From positions 1 through 64,000 of IMG/VR virus record IMGVR_UViG_3300001798_000006: DNA of 64,000 nucleotides; one strand, 5' to 3'. The stretch comes from a virus. The notes below the pieces were generated by a model. That model was not told the DNA's origin, searched no databases, and saw only the letters and a list, made by a program, of their open reading frames with translations. Below are positions 1 to 7,965 of this stretch, piece after piece (positions within the stretch are counted from its first letter, which is position 1; every line of letters starts with the position of its first letter). Made by a program: the position numbers and the translations under genes.

Positions 1-189
1 CCGCACCGCACCAAGCACGGAACCAATAATAGTAGACATTCTTGTCCAGCTATTACTTTTAAGATTTTTATCCATTAGCCTAAAGACTACATAAGCTAAA
101 TCTCCGTAATGGCCCGCTCCGTGCATATCTGGGCACTGTGCGAGCCACTTATCAAAGACTGCTCTTTTTTCTTCCGTAATATATGGCAT
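1..189 (-). CDS. DUF6899-like phage protein, 3' end beyond window
   Basis: The reading frame starts with ATG at 189, overlapping the stop of the upstream phosphoesterase as TAATG, and runs off the left edge, so only about 63 residues are visible. The start MPYITEEKR, the GDLAYVVFRLM stretch and the following WTRM...GAVR pattern fit, from memory, small phage proteins of the DUF6899 type (MPYI at the N terminus, GDLNYV-like motif). Function unknown. Confidence 0.6.
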   Translation of the reverse strand, partial: MPYITEEKRAVFDKWLAQCPDMHGAGHYGDLAYVVFRLMDKNLKSNSWTRMSTIIGSVLGAVR

Positions 190-695
190 TAGATTAGTTC
201 CTTTTCTATCGTCAGCAAACTGACTGGCGATAAGTCTCTAACATCTACCCCAACATTAATAAACTTGTGTCCGTCTCTTTCCAGAGACGCCCACAAGCCA
301 TGGACATGTCCATGGATGATATTTTTGCATGGTGGATTCACCACTTTATCAGGATTATGTTTTAAATATAGTTTCGCTACATGATCGTCATACAATATAT
401 ATTCTTTATATGCTTCGTCCCATCCCATTTCAAGCAGCTTCTTAATTGATGGATCGTGATTACCTTTAATGATAATTTTGTGGCCGTGTAATTCTTTTAG
501 AATTTCCCGGCCTCTATTGTTTCCGAAGCAAAAATCACCAAGGTGAAAAACTTGATCGTCCTTGCTAATGACATCATTCCAACGCCGAATAAGTTCGGCA
601 TTCATGGCTTCGACCGATTCGAAGGGCCGGTTCTTAGCTTCGTACTTAAGAATATTGGTGTGGTTAAAATGCTGATCGGCTGTTAGAAACAGCAT
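189..695 (-). CDS. Calcineurin-like metallophosphoesterase
   Basis: A 168-residue protein with the metal-binding motifs of the calcineurin-like phosphoesterase fold in order: DQHFNH near residue 7, HLGDF near 51, KGNHD near 77 and HGHVHG near 129. The family hydrolyses phosphodiester or phosphomonoester bonds of nucleotides or nucleic acids with two metal ions; the substrate cannot be told here. It is about the minimal length for a single-domain YfcE-like enzyme. A second phosphoesterase, fused to an HNH domain, lies at 28965-30242. Its stop overlaps the next gene's ATG, indicating co-translation. Confidence 0.85.
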   Translation of the reverse strand: MLFLTADQHFNHTNILKYEAKNRPFESVEAMNAELIRRWNDVISKDDQVFHLGDFCFGNNRGREILKELHGHKIIIKGNHDPSIKKLLEMGWDEAYKEYILYDDHVAKLYLKHNPDKVVNPPCKNIIHGHVHGLWASLERDGHKFINVGVDVRDLSPVSLLTIEKELI

Positions 696-697
696 AG

Positions 698-985
698 CTA
701 TTTATTAATCTCCTTGTTCATCTCGTCTATCCAGTCACAAAGCGTCAGATCACTCTCTTTTAGATAGGTATGCTCCATTAGAACTTTCTTACCTTTAATA
801 GTAGTTTTACTTGGCATTTTAGATTTAACCAGATAAACATGTTCTTTGCCATCGAAATAGCTCGACATACCTATAACCGATAATGCTCGCGGATCGAATA
901 GAGCTATAACCTCGCCATAAAGACCAGTTTTAAGCTTGCCAATGTGTTTGACGTGATCGCCTAAGCAGAATTTATTAATTTTCAT
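698..985 (-). CDS. Hypothetical phage protein
   Basis: A 95-residue protein, not recognised. The N-terminal half (LGDHVKHIGKLKTGLYGEVIALFD) looks like a small beta-barrel, KOW/SH3-like, and the C terminus is charged. It overlaps the end of the GMP reductase gene as TAATG and sits 2 bp before the phosphoesterase, so it is part of the same operon. Confidence 0.7.
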   Translation of the reverse strand: MKINKFCLGDHVKHIGKLKTGLYGEVIALFDPRALSVIGMSSYFDGKEHVYLVKSKMPSKTTIKGKKVLMEHTYLKESDLTLCDWIDEMNKEINK

Positions 986-1986
986 TATTTTTGCCGATTA
1001 ACCATTAAAAATGTTGCACACTTTGGCAAGTCCTTAATTGAGCGGGCCCCAATATACGCACATGTGCTACGTAGTCCGCCTAAAATATGTTCCAGCGTTC
1101 CGCTGACAGGCCCCTTATACTCTACGAGTATTTCTTTGCCTTCGGCGGCTTTATAACCTTTAAGGCCACCATTATATTTATCGTTCGCTATTTTGCTAGA
1201 CATGCCATAGAATTGCTTATATTGTTTGCCATTACGTTCAATAAGTTCTCCAGCACATTCTGTATGACCACTTAATAAATTGCCCAACATTACGAAGTCG
1301 GAACCACAGCCCAGAGCCTTACTAATGTCGGCCCCGCTCTTGCAGCCTCCGTCAGCTATAATATGGGCAGACAATCCATGTGCGACATTAGCCGCTTCTT
1401 CGCAACAGCTTAATTGTGGTACTCCAACACCAGTGACTTGTCGGGTTTCACATACTGATCCCGGACCAATGCCCACTTTTACAATATCCGCCTTACCATG
1501 TAAGATTAACGCTTGTACCATTGCGGGGGTTGCCACGTTGCCCGCCGCTATAGTAGATGCTGGAAAATTATCCCTGACACGCTTTACGGCATCGAGGAAA
1601 TGGTCGCTATAACCGTTAGCTATATCAAGACAAATGAATGCAGGATATAGTCCAGAATTTTTCAGCCTATTAAAATCTTCGTCGGATGATCCCATAGTAT
1701 AGAATGCGATAATCCCCTCATCATATATTTGTTTAATATCTTCTATTTTATGGAATTTGTGTAATGCTGTTAGACATCCGTATTTGGACATCGCTCTTGC
1801 CATATCTATTGTAGCTAGTACATCCATATTTGCACAGATTAATGGAGTACAAGTTAATTCTGCCTTGCTAAATCTAAATTTGAATTTTCTAGTTAGATCG
1901 ACTTCGCTTCTACTCCTAATGTCTGACCATTGCGGCTCTAGTAATACGTCGTCGAAATCTAATTTGATGTCGCGTTTTATTTTCAT
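985..1986 (-). CDS. guaC: GMP reductase (IMPDH/GMPR family)
   Basis: A 333-residue TIM-barrel enzyme, close to the roughly 345 residues of bacterial GuaC and without the CBS insert of IMP dehydrogenase. It starts with the family's FDDVLL motif and carries ADIVKVGIGPGSVC, whose Cys179 is the expected catalytic cysteine, followed by ETRQVTGVG, IADGG and MLG. The family reduces GMP to IMP with NADPH. Together with the dNMP kinase and other nucleotide genes nearby it probably helps recycle host guanylate during infection. The start is preceded by a small hairpin, TTGGC-AAA-GCCAA, touching the ATG. Confidence 0.93.
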   Translation of the reverse strand: MKIKRDIKLDFDDVLLEPQWSDIRSRSEVDLTRKFKFRFSKAELTCTPLICANMDVLATIDMARAMSKYGCLTALHKFHKIEDIKQIYDEGIIAFYTMGSSDEDFNRLKNSGLYPAFICLDIANGYSDHFLDAVKRVRDNFPASTIAAGNVATPAMVQALILHGKADIVKVGIGPGSVCETRQVTGVGVPQLSCCEEAANVAHGLSAHIIADGGCKSGADISKALGCGSDFVMLGNLLSGHTECAGELIERNGKQYKQFYGMSSKIANDKYNGGLKGYKAAEGKEILVEYKGPVSGTLEHILGGLRSTCAYIGARSIKDLPKCATFLMVNRQK

Positions 1987-1999
1987 TTGGCTTTGCCAA

Positions 2000-2355
2000 T
2001 CATAAAATGTCTACCGTTATTCCTAACTGTGTTTTAATTGCACTGCATATTTGCACAAAAGATCCTAAGTAACCAGCATTAGGTCTCAGTCCTACTATTT
2101 CTTCATCTTTTTTAGTAAATAAATGTCCGCTCAAATGCCATGGATAACAGTCTTTGTGATCATATATGGGGTATGTAAGATATCCATTATTTTCTGTAGC
2201 ATGTTCCATATAAAATCCATGCTGATAAATAATGTCTCGAATAAGTGCTATTGTGCCTATTTTGACTTCTGATTTTTCTAGAAGTGGCGGATTATTGGCT
2301 ATAAGGGGCGATTTTTTCGCTTGCTGCGGGCGGCGAAATAATGAAAAAAACCCAT
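2000..2355 (-). pseudogene. Frameshifted gene, about 118 codons, split at a T7 run
   Basis: The downstream part (from ATG at 2209) is open, but its frame also stays open upstream to about 2340 without a start codon. An ATG at 2355 (MGFF) lies in the neighbouring frame and ends after 18 codons. The two frames meet in a run of seven T (A7 on the plus strand, 2344-2350). One extra T would give a continuous protein starting MGFFSLFRRPQQAKK and running through PLIANNPPLLEK and LIRDIIYQHGFYMEH into the downstream frame. This may be a sequencing error, a real inactivation or slippage at the homopolymer. Product unknown. Confidence 0.6.
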
Positions 2356-2371
2356 AATTTTTAACCTAGTT

Positions 2372-2384
2372 TCTCAAATTGAGA
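2372..2384. promoter_or_regulatory. TCTCAnnnTGAGA palindrome, candidate operator
   Basis: TCTCA-AAT-TGAGA, a perfect 13-bp palindrome upstream of the 2000-2355 gene. A degenerate copy (TCTCA-CAA-TGATA) follows at 2391-2403. The same motif recurs at 47599, 47643, 47818 and 49464. Confidence 0.5.
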
Positions 2385-2406
2385 GCTTGCTCTCACAATG
2401 ATAATG

Positions 2407-2424
2407 CCGCATGACCATGCGGCA
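2407..2424. other. Intergenic hairpin
   Basis: GCCGCATG and CATGCGGC form an 8-bp perfect stem around AC between the end of the 2441 gene and the start at 2355. There is no U-tract, so it is not a classic terminator. It could stabilise a 3' end or be one of the many small hairpins of this genome. Confidence 0.5.
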
Positions 2425-2440
2425 TAAGGAGTTAAATTTA

Positions 2441-2800
2441 TCACTTTGAGTCACCTTCGGTGACAGCCTTATCAATTAGATAAAATAATTGCCCGACCAA
2501 CTGATCTCGCAATACTTGGGCCTCTAATACGTTACTTTGCTCTCTAATTAGTTTGCGGATTTTATTAGCTAGGTCGCGTTGATCGAATGGCTTCGCAAGT
2601 GCATACTTTTTAGTATTAGGAATATTTTTATTTTCAGTAAAGGCCGCATTGATACGTCCGCTTGTAATACGCCGGCCAATAAACTTGGCAAACTGGTCTG
2701 GCTTTCGTGTGCAAGCAATAGAGACGCCTAGCTCATTAGGAGTGTTACCAAACGCGAGCCCTATTGTTACGCCTAAGCGTGATAAATGAATAAATTCCAT
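2441..2800 (-). CDS. Phage protein, paralogue of the 38244 gene
   Basis: A 119-residue protein. Its N terminus (EFIHLSRLGVTIGLAF) and the later FIGRRITSGRINAAF align with the product of 38244-38687 (EFIHLPRAGATVCLGY, RRIGRDVSLGRLAKAF), so these are paralogues on opposite arms of the window. Fold and function unknown. The last codons (AVTEGDSK) include a perfect GTCACC-TTC-GGTGAC hairpin. Confidence 0.75.
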   Translation of the reverse strand: MEFIHLSRLGVTIGLAFGNTPNELGVSIACTRKPDQFAKFIGRRITSGRINAAFTENKNIPNTKKYALAKPFDQRDLANKIRKLIREQSNVLEAQVLRDQLVGQLFYLIDKAVTEGDSK

Positions 2801-2802
2801 TA

Positions 2803-3171
2803 TTATCCCTTCGGTGGCTGATTTAAATTAATTTCGTTGAGCCTCTGGACTAAACTTAAAATCATTGGGATCATGTTACCAGAAAACTTTATGCTCTCTG
2901 CCAGTAGAGCAGTTAAAATTAAACGTGCTTCGTCGCCCGAGAGATTAAAATTGTTATTATTTACCGGCATGGGAGCCGGTTCATAAAATATATTATTGGT
3001 TGGCGTAAGTCGTTTCTTCTTTATTATTTCTTCTATCTCATTTTCATATACCCATTTAGTAGCTTTACCATTAGCTAGGCTGACTAAACGACACATATAT
3101 GAGTTTTCAGGGTCCACAATAATTACATAGTCATATTGACCATCAGAATATATCGTTTTATCTTTAAGCAT
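2803..3171 (-). CDS. Hypothetical phage protein
   Basis: A 122-residue protein, not recognised. The N-terminal part (YDYVIIVDPENSYMCRLVSLANGKATKWVYE) suggests a small beta-rich domain and the C-terminal 45 residues are helical. It ends 2 bp before the next gene, within the same minus-strand operon. Confidence 0.7.
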   Translation of the reverse strand: MLKDKTIYSDGQYDYVIIVDPENSYMCRLVSLANGKATKWVYENEIEEIIKKKRLTPTNNIFYEPAPMPVNNNNFNLSGDEARLILTALLAESIKFSGNMIPMILSLVQRLNEINLNQPPKG

Positions 3172-3197
3172 TATAATTGCTCCGCTCCATTTTTAGA

Positions 3198-3836
3198 TTA
3201 CAGAATTGCATTTAAAAAGCCTTTCAAATAGCTCTCTAGCTCTGCTATCGAGCCATTATTCTCGTATTTAAAATCGAAGTTATAATTGTCCAACGCTAGC
3301 TCGCTAGCGTGATTGTCTGTGAGTCCTGTATTACGCTCTAATCTTAGAATTGTACCACCAGCCTTTAAAACTTCATCAACTTCGTTCTCGAATCTGCAAT
3401 CGGGAATTAAAATAACGTCCTCTGCCCATTTCTGACGAAACGGGTAGCTGGACCAGGCATCACTCCATAACATTTCTCGAACTATATCTGTACCGACTAT
3501 TTGGAGAACTTCCCTAATACTCATATATCCTTCCCGATAGTGGCTTTTGGTCTCGGACGCCATATTACTTGGATGATATTTAAGTTTAAGCATATGAGGT
3601 AACTTATCCCATTGAATAAAGGAAAGTTCACTCTTATCAGCATCACTCCCATATACTTTGTCGCGGGGCAATCCTAGTACCGCGATACAGAATTCTTTTA
3701 ACGGGGTAGCGAAATAAGTAACTCGGCTTGTTAAGCCACGCTCAGCGAGTAGCCGAGTAAGTATTTTGGCAGATTCGTCCTTGCCCGTTTGCTTATGCCC
3801 TGCAAGGGCAATAAACTTAGTCTTTTTCTGGCTCAT
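3198..3836 (-). CDS. Deoxynucleoside monophosphate kinase (T4 gp1-like)
   Basis: A 212-residue P-loop kinase with GHKQTGKD at residues 13-20, the ATP-binding loop typical of phage dNMP kinases of the T4 gene 1 type. A LIPDCRFENEVDEV stretch near 147 fits the acceptor-binding and lid region. The family phosphorylates dNMPs, including modified ones in some phages, toward dNTP synthesis. It starts with a GGGGGAAAAG ribosome site and overlaps the upstream lipoprotein gene by 20 bp. It fits the nucleotide-recycling role of the adjoining GMP reductase and deoxyribosyltransferase-like genes. Confidence 0.85.
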   Translation of the reverse strand: MSQKKTKFIALAGHKQTGKDESAKILTRLLAERGLTSRVTYFATPLKEFCIAVLGLPRDKVYGSDADKSELSFIQWDKLPHMLKLKYHPSNMASETKSHYREGYMSIREVLQIVGTDIVREMLWSDAWSSYPFRQKWAEDVILIPDCRFENEVDEVLKAGGTILRLERNTGLTDNHASELALDNYNFDFKYENNGSIAELESYLKGFLNAIL

Positions 3837-4083
3837 ACTTTTCCCCCTTAAGTTCTATAATAAATCTGTAATTATTGGCCGGTTTTACTATATGAAGTTC
3901 GCCATTTGCGTCCCACCAACTAACACTATTATTGTCCGGCTGTATAATCACTTGGTCAGTTTTTATTGTAGACTCGTCTACCAGGGTTTCGTTTTTATAA
4001 ACTTTTACAGTGCCTTCAAGGGCTGGATAGTTACAACTGGCTAAAGCCAGCAAGAGCATTGCGAAAGCAATTAGTTTTTTCAT
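3817..4083 (-). CDS. Small lipoprotein
   Basis: An 88-residue protein with a short signal sequence, MKKLIAFAMLLLALASC, ending in a lipobox (LASC), so it should be lipidated and exported. The mature part is about 70 residues, beta-rich and acidic at its end. Phage lipoproteins on the cell surface often act in superinfection exclusion or lysis; nothing here decides between them. Its coding end overlaps the dNMP kinase start. Confidence 0.8.
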   Translation of the reverse strand: MKKLIAFAMLLLALASCNYPALEGTVKVYKNETLVDESTIKTDQVIIQPDNNSVSWWDANGELHIVKPANNYRFIIELKGEKYEPEKD

Positions 4084-5132
4084 TATCTTTCTCCAAAAAT
4101 TCCAATAATATCTTTTGTTGCTTTTTCAAAGCAATTGTATATTCTGTGAGGATTACGCACCGAACCTAAAATCCACAGAGGAATATCTTGCATTTTAACA
4201 TCGTCTGGTATTACTAGAAATACTTCTTTATTAAAGTCGTGAGTCCAAGTAATCTCACTAATCGTGCCAGCAGAAAGTATTCTTGGATCATAGTATGCTA
4301 AAATTATATCACTTTCAAGCACTGCCGATCTATCTTTAGTAACAAAGTGACTTCCTAATTCACAGAATCTTTCAAATTCTTCTTCTTTTAACTGTTTAAA
4401 GTTTACTCCAAAAAGATCACTAGCTTTACCCTCTTCATAGGGCGGGGAATAAGGATGAAAACCAGCTTTAAATAGCTCTGGACTGACTTTTACTCGCCAT
4501 CCAAGGCCACCATCTTTTGCAAACTGTTGCGGCCCTGAGAGATAGATTTGCTTGCCATTCCTGCGATACTTTGCCTCAAGAGGAGGAATTAAGTTTGGAG
4601 CAAAGACGAATAGGTGCTTGCGTAAAAGCAACCACCAGTTAATCATATCATCTTCGGATGCCGGAGTTATCACTCCGTCATTATTTTGCAGGGTAATACC
4701 CCACTTAGTTTTTATGCTATCCACTAGAATAGTGGCATAATATTCGTCACCGAATTGCTCAACAACCATCTGGTTTGGCTTAATAGCCGAACATTTATAT
4801 GCCACCGCTAAGGCTAGTGGCGACATCTTATTAATCCATTCGGTCGGCGGCATCGGCTCGTCATCGGCTCTAAGAGACTTTGCGTCATTACTATCTATTT
4901 GTGCATAGAATTGATACCAAGCTTCTGCGAGCCAGCCCTGTACTTCCTTGGCGTCCCATTGGACGCCAGCTAATTCTTGGCCAAGCCAAGCATCGAAATA
5001 TAGGTCTGGCAAGTATTCGCCAATCCCGTTGGCAAAATAATAAGCTTTATCAGCGAAAGCACATTGTATTTTTCCACGGCCTCCGACCAGGAGGCCGACT
5101 ATGATCGCCTTTTGGCGATTAGTAAGGTTCAT
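4083..5132 (-). CDS. Two-part protein with C-terminal nucleoside deoxyribosyltransferase-like domain
   Basis: A 349-residue protein. The first about 190 residues are not recognised. From about 197 (KQIYLSGPQQF) the pattern IYLSGP, GFHPYSPP, then SDIILAYYD and SAGTISEITW matches nucleoside 2-deoxyribosyltransferases and related SLOG-fold proteins. In that family the D-x-x-x-A-Y-D stretch and the glycine/glutamate segment bind and cleave nucleosides or nucleoside phosphates. This suggests base exchange or nucleotide scavenging. Start ATG 5132 follows an AAGGA site. Confidence 0.65.
   Translation of the reverse strand: MNLTNRQKAIIVGLLVGGRGKIQCAFADKAYYFANGIGEYLPDLYFDAWLGQELAGVQWDAKEVQGWLAEAWYQFYAQIDSNDAKSLRADDEPMPPTEWINKMSPLALAVAYKCSAIKPNQMVVEQFGDEYYATILVDSIKTKWGITLQNNDGVITPASEDDMINWWLLLRKHLFVFAPNLIPPLEAKYRRNGKQIYLSGPQQFAKDGGLGWRVKVSPELFKAGFHPYSPPYEEGKASDLFGVNFKQLKEEEFERFCELGSHFVTKDRSAVLESDIILAYYDPRILSAGTISEITWTHDFNKEVFLVIPDDVKMQDIPLWILGSVRNPHRIYNCFEKATKDIIGIFGER
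4949..4968. repeat. In-gene perfect hairpin
   Basis: TGGCGTCC and GGACGCCA, an 8-bp perfect stem with a 4-nt loop (CATT), inside the coding sequence of the 4083 gene. Another stem (CGGCCTCC / GGAGGCCG) lies at 5077-5097 in the same gene. Both belong to the widespread small-hairpin population. Confidence 0.6.
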
Positions 5133-5366
5133 TTATCCTTCACTTTCTATGGAGTGCGTATAAGTTACAGCTTCGCCAATAGTCGGCTCCTGCTCAAACC
5201 AATTTAATGGGACCGGAAGTTCCTGATAGCCTTCGCTGTCTGCGACGGCATATAGCTCCAAAATCACATATTGCTTGCCAGCAATAGTTTCTATGCGAGC
5301 AACATAACCGGACCATGCTTTATTAACCAGTCGGCACATGTAATCTATCCATTTTATAAGTACCAT
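5133..5366 (-). CDS. Hypothetical protein
   Basis: A 77-residue beta-rich protein, not recognised (GYVARIETIAGKQYVILELYAV). The ATG at 5366 overlaps the end of the upstream gene by about 44 bp; a later ATG at 5339 lacks a clear ribosome site, so the start is uncertain. It abuts the 4083-5132 gene. Confidence 0.55.
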   Translation of the reverse strand: MVLIKWIDYMCRLVNKAWSGYVARIETIAGKQYVILELYAVADSEGYQELPVPLNWFEQEPTIGEAVTYTHSIESEG

Positions 5367-5652
5367 TTAACGCTTGACCTATCAAACAACTACAGTAATG
5401 ATTGCCACTAAATAAGGCATATCGGCCCTTGCCCTTGCATATTGAACATGGGAAAACCACAATTTCTACTTCCTGTTCTTTATATAATGTGGGATCATTA
5501 TTAATTTCTAATACACAATCTGTACCATCTACTTGTGCATAAACTGGCAATCCATAAAAATCGTTAGTACGGAACCACATACGATTATTTTGAGCCTTAC
5601 CAGAGAATATTTCTCTAAATACTTGTCCGACTTTTACATCACAAAGTTTCAT
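5323..5652 (-). CDS. GxxF-type small protein with zinc ribbon
   Basis: Start chosen at ATG 5652 (MKLCDVKVGQVF) because GAGGAC lies 8 bp upstream. The about 109-residue product begins with the motif VKVGQVFRE shared with the proteins at 5990, 39264, 39535 and the broken gene at 37492. It has a CSICKGKGRY knuckle near the C terminus like DnaJ zinc fingers, plus a later CSC. Function unknown. Confidence 0.65.
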   Translation of the reverse strand: MKLCDVKVGQVFREIFSGKAQNNRMWFRTNDFYGLPVYAQVDGTDCVLEINNDPTLYKEQEVEIVVFPCSICKGKGRYALFSGNHYCSCLIGQALNGTYKMDRLHVPTG

Positions 5653-5842
5653 TGCTCGGTGTCCTCGCACTTAAATAAGTCTGTAGCATTTGCTCCTGGC
5701 AATACATATCCATTATAGCTTCTCTTTCGGGTGATGTCAAGTGGCCAAATTCATTTTCCAGAAGTATCCATAATTCGGCCATAAGGGAGCCATTTAAAAT
5801 TAAAAACCTAGCCCGTTCCAAGACTGGTGATTTTCTATCCAT
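5639..5842 (-). CDS. Small hypothetical protein
   Basis: Start placed at ATG 5842 (MDRKSPVLERARFLIL), giving 67 residues; the longer frame upstream would overlap a membrane-protein gene. Helical and charged, not recognised. A promoter for the following gene lies inside it. Confidence 0.5.
   Translation of the reverse strand: MDRKSPVLERARFLILNGSLMAELWILLENEFGHLTSPEREAIMDMYCQEQMLQTYLSARTPSNETL
5712..5740 (-). promoter_or_regulatory. Sigma70-like promoter inside 5639 gene
   Basis: TTGACA (5740-5735), 17-bp spacer, TATAAT (5717-5712): a consensus match. It would drive 5323-5652 and genes beyond. It lacks the spacer inverted repeat seen in many others. Confidence 0.6.
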
Positions 5843-5997
5843 AAATAAAATGCACTCCAAACAATATAATTTAAAAGTCCCATACCTATAATTATAATAA
5901 GACGAGCCCACCAAAGTTTTGTCTTGTAGTTAAATAGCATGGCAAATGAATACATAATAATCGCAGCACAAACAAATGAGGTAAGAATGCTATTCAT
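5800..5997 (-). CDS. Two-TM membrane protein
   Basis: A 65-residue protein with two hydrophobic spans (about residues 5-22 and 31-52), separated by a short basic loop (NYKTKLWW). Such phage proteins may be holin-like or membrane modulators; no specific family is recognised. GAGG lies before the start at 5997. Confidence 0.6.
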   Translation of the reverse strand: MNSILTSFVCAAIIMYSFAMLFNYKTKLWWARLIIIIGMGLLNYIVWSAFYLWIENHQSWNGLGF

Positions 5998-6346
5998 AAT
6001 ATTTCCTCACACAATAACTCGGCGGCGAATCGTAATCGCCGCCGAGTTCTATAATTTCTGCATCTAACCCGAATTCTTCTATTAAATTCTTCATTTCAGA
6101 GGTCATATCTTTTAAGTAGCTCCGCAGGGTACCCTGCGGAGCGTGTTCTATCATGACTTGCTCACCTACTAAAATAACCTCTTCTTGGCCCAGGTGCCAT
6201 TTGCAATCTATCCACCAATCATGCTCCAGATACAGGTCTTGGAAAGATTCTTTAGAAGATTTATATAATATTTCGTCAGGAGTAAAGGTTTCTATTTCTC
6301 TGGTAAACCTAAAAAGTGATCCGGGTTCTAGTTCATATAATTGCAT
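5990..6346 (-). CDS. GxxF-family phage protein
   Basis: A 118-residue protein starting MQLYELEPGSLFRFT, the N-terminal motif [V/P]Gx[K/L]F[K/R]F shared with the 5323, 39264, 39535 and 37492 genes. The following VILVGEQVMIE strand supports a small beta-barrel. Function unknown. The coding sequence contains a 24-bp perfect palindromic stretch at 6119-6142. Confidence 0.65.
   Translation of the reverse strand: MQLYELEPGSLFRFTREIETFTPDEILYKSSKESFQDLYLEHDWWIDCKWHLGQEEVILVGEQVMIEHAPQGTLRSYLKDMTSEMKNLIEEFGLDAEIIELGGDYDSPPSYCVRKYYE
6119..6142. repeat. 24-bp inverted repeat within a gene
   Basis: GCTCCGCAGG, GTAC, CCTGCGGAGC form a 10-bp perfect stem with a 4-nt loop inside the 5990 gene, coding in frame. 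One of the strongest members of the in-gene hairpin population. Confidence 0.6.
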
Positions 6347-6605
6347 ATATTCGCTCCGCTATGTTTATGATAGCTTTGTTATCGTGGTTCCAACGTAATT
6401 TAACACTACTACCGAACGTCTGCTGGAATACGGCAGCAACAACAAAACGTATAGCATCAATGTGCCAATCTGCATCGTCACCATTTAACATATCGTAAAT
6501 TATCTGAGCTTCAAGTGAATATTCGTTTTTTGGGCACCCCATTGCAATGAGGCGTTCTGGATCTTCGTCGATTAAAATATCTTCGATTACTTTGCAATTA
6601 ATCAT
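6333..6605 (-). CDS. Hypothetical protein, possibly DUF1871-like
   Basis: About 90 residues. ATG 6605 has AGAAG 7 bp upstream; ATG 6611 is an alternative. The order DPERLIAMGCPKNEYSLEAQIIYDML followed by a C-terminal IINIAERIYAII vaguely resembles DUF1871 (YugE-like) proteins, but this is weak. It overlaps both neighbours. Confidence 0.55.
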   Translation of the reverse strand: MINCKVIEDILIDEDPERLIAMGCPKNEYSLEAQIIYDMLNGDDADWHIDAIRFVVAAVFQQTFGSSVKLRWNHDNKAIINIAERIYAII

Positions 6606-6936
6606 TTTCATACTTCTTCTTTAGCTTATTATAAAGTGCTCGCTCTGCCTTTTCGTCTAACTTCTTGTCAGCAAGCTGACGTGCAATATGCTCCGCTTCT
6701 TCCTTTTCTCGGGTTTTTTGTTCTTTTAGAGTTTCATCTCTACATAAAGTAATAATATATTCTGTGGGACAATCATATCCTGGCGTTTCTGAACAGATGG
6801 TCGCATCTTCGCTTACCTTAGTAAGCGTCTCATCTAACATAGCTTTAATTCTAGATACATAATTTTTAAATGGTTCTTGATATTGCGAATCAAAACTTAT
6901 ATTAATACTTTTAGCGAATACTCTTTTTTTATTCAT
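6598..6936 (-). CDS. Charged coiled-coil protein
   Basis: A 112-residue protein with a basic start (NKKRVFAKSINISF) and a highly charged helical C terminus (KTREKEEAEHIARQLADKK). Its general layout (short beta strand, helix, beta strand, charged tail) resembles the products of 14120-14467 and 53148-53600, so it may be a diverged paralogue. Function unknown. Confidence 0.65.
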   Translation of the reverse strand: MNKKRVFAKSINISFDSQYQEPFKNYVSRIKAMLDETLTKVSEDATICSETPGYDCPTEYIITLCRDETLKEQKTREKEEAEHIARQLADKKLDEKAERALYNKLKKKYEND

Positions 6937-7954
6937 TTTTAATCTCCTCTAAAACAATTTTCCAAACAAAATCCTCGATGTCTTTGCCATCGAGTAACGA
7001 AAATAGGGCTCCGAGATACTTAACTGGTGCATGGGCTTTAGCCCATAACGCAAAAGCCTTACGTTCGCCTACAGGAGCCGCATTAAAAATGGCAGTGATA
7101 GCCGCCATATGATTATAATGGGCCGTCTGTACGGCTGCCCTGATGTCGTCCATTGCCGCCTGTAAATCAGTCGGCAATTGCTCTAGCGTGGCACGGTATT
7201 CCCGACCACGCATTAATTCAATAACATTCTTAGGGGTCATATAATTTAAGAGCCTGTGAATTTTAACATAAAGCGGGCTCTTAATTTTAACCCTTAGTCC
7301 ATTCTCAAATTTAACTACATAACCCTCGAAATTGTCTGGAAATGGTAAGTCCAAGAGAGAACTATAGTTATAACGAATGGGCCTTGGAAAGCCACATTTT
7401 TCAGCTATTTGGTCCACTCTATCAGAATGCCATTCCTCGCCATTTAGCTCATTGATTGCAAGCAATACTAATTTATGCTCATTTGCATACGAGACAACTA
7501 TCCTGTTGGCCGGATATATGCATTCCAGAACCGGGGTTACGTTTTTTGGCATATGCTCCAAATTATAATTTTCAAGCATCTTAGTGCCGACAATAGCTTG
7601 CTCCGAAACAAATGAGCCTGGGGTCGCACCTTGCCACTTACCATCGTAATAAAATAGGGTTAGGCACGAGCCGTCTAGCTTCTCAGCTATCTCATAACTG
7701 CCTGTCGGCAGATTATCCACCTGGGTTTCTGGCATTTCTTGCAAATTAAAGAACTTGGAAAACGGACGTGCAATTATCGTGCCATCTTCCTTCATAATCA
7801 GCCCGCGACACTTTTTATTACAGTCATTCCAGACTCTATCATTAGCACAAGTCTCGGTATACTTAAATAGTCTTAGGTCTCCCAGTATGCTCTCGCGTAC
7901 TCGGCCTTCTGCTACTTCTTTTTTAACTGCATTAAAAAGCGTGTAATCTTTCAT
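6929..7954 (-). CDS. RNA ligase, T4 Rnl1-like
   Basis: A 341-residue nucleotidyltransferase. Start at ATG 7954 (MKDYTLF) after GAGCGAAGCG. Motif I is EKLDGS with the predicted adenylated Lys92; upstream is the CRGLIM motif; motif IV is NFEGYVVKF and motif V RVKIKSPLYVK. This set and the C-terminal helical domain match T4 RNA ligase 1, which seals tRNA cleaved in the anticodon loop by host nucleases. The PNK-like kinase (27990), CCA-HD protein (23712), cREC protein (44496) and second ligase (20113) would complete such a repair system. Confidence 0.88.
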   Translation of the reverse strand: MKDYTLFNAVKKEVAEGRVRESILGDLRLFKYTETCANDRVWNDCNKKCRGLIMKEDGTIIARPFSKFFNLQEMPETQVDNLPTGSYEIAEKLDGSCLTLFYYDGKWQGATPGSFVSEQAIVGTKMLENYNLEHMPKNVTPVLECIYPANRIVVSYANEHKLVLLAINELNGEEWHSDRVDQIAEKCGFPRPIRYNYSSLLDLPFPDNFEGYVVKFENGLRVKIKSPLYVKIHRLLNYMTPKNVIELMRGREYRATLEQLPTDLQAAMDDIRAAVQTAHYNHMAAITAIFNAAPVGERKAFALWAKAHAPVKYLGALFSLLDGKDIEDFVWKIVLEEIKNE

Positions 7955-7965
7955 GTTCGCTTCGC

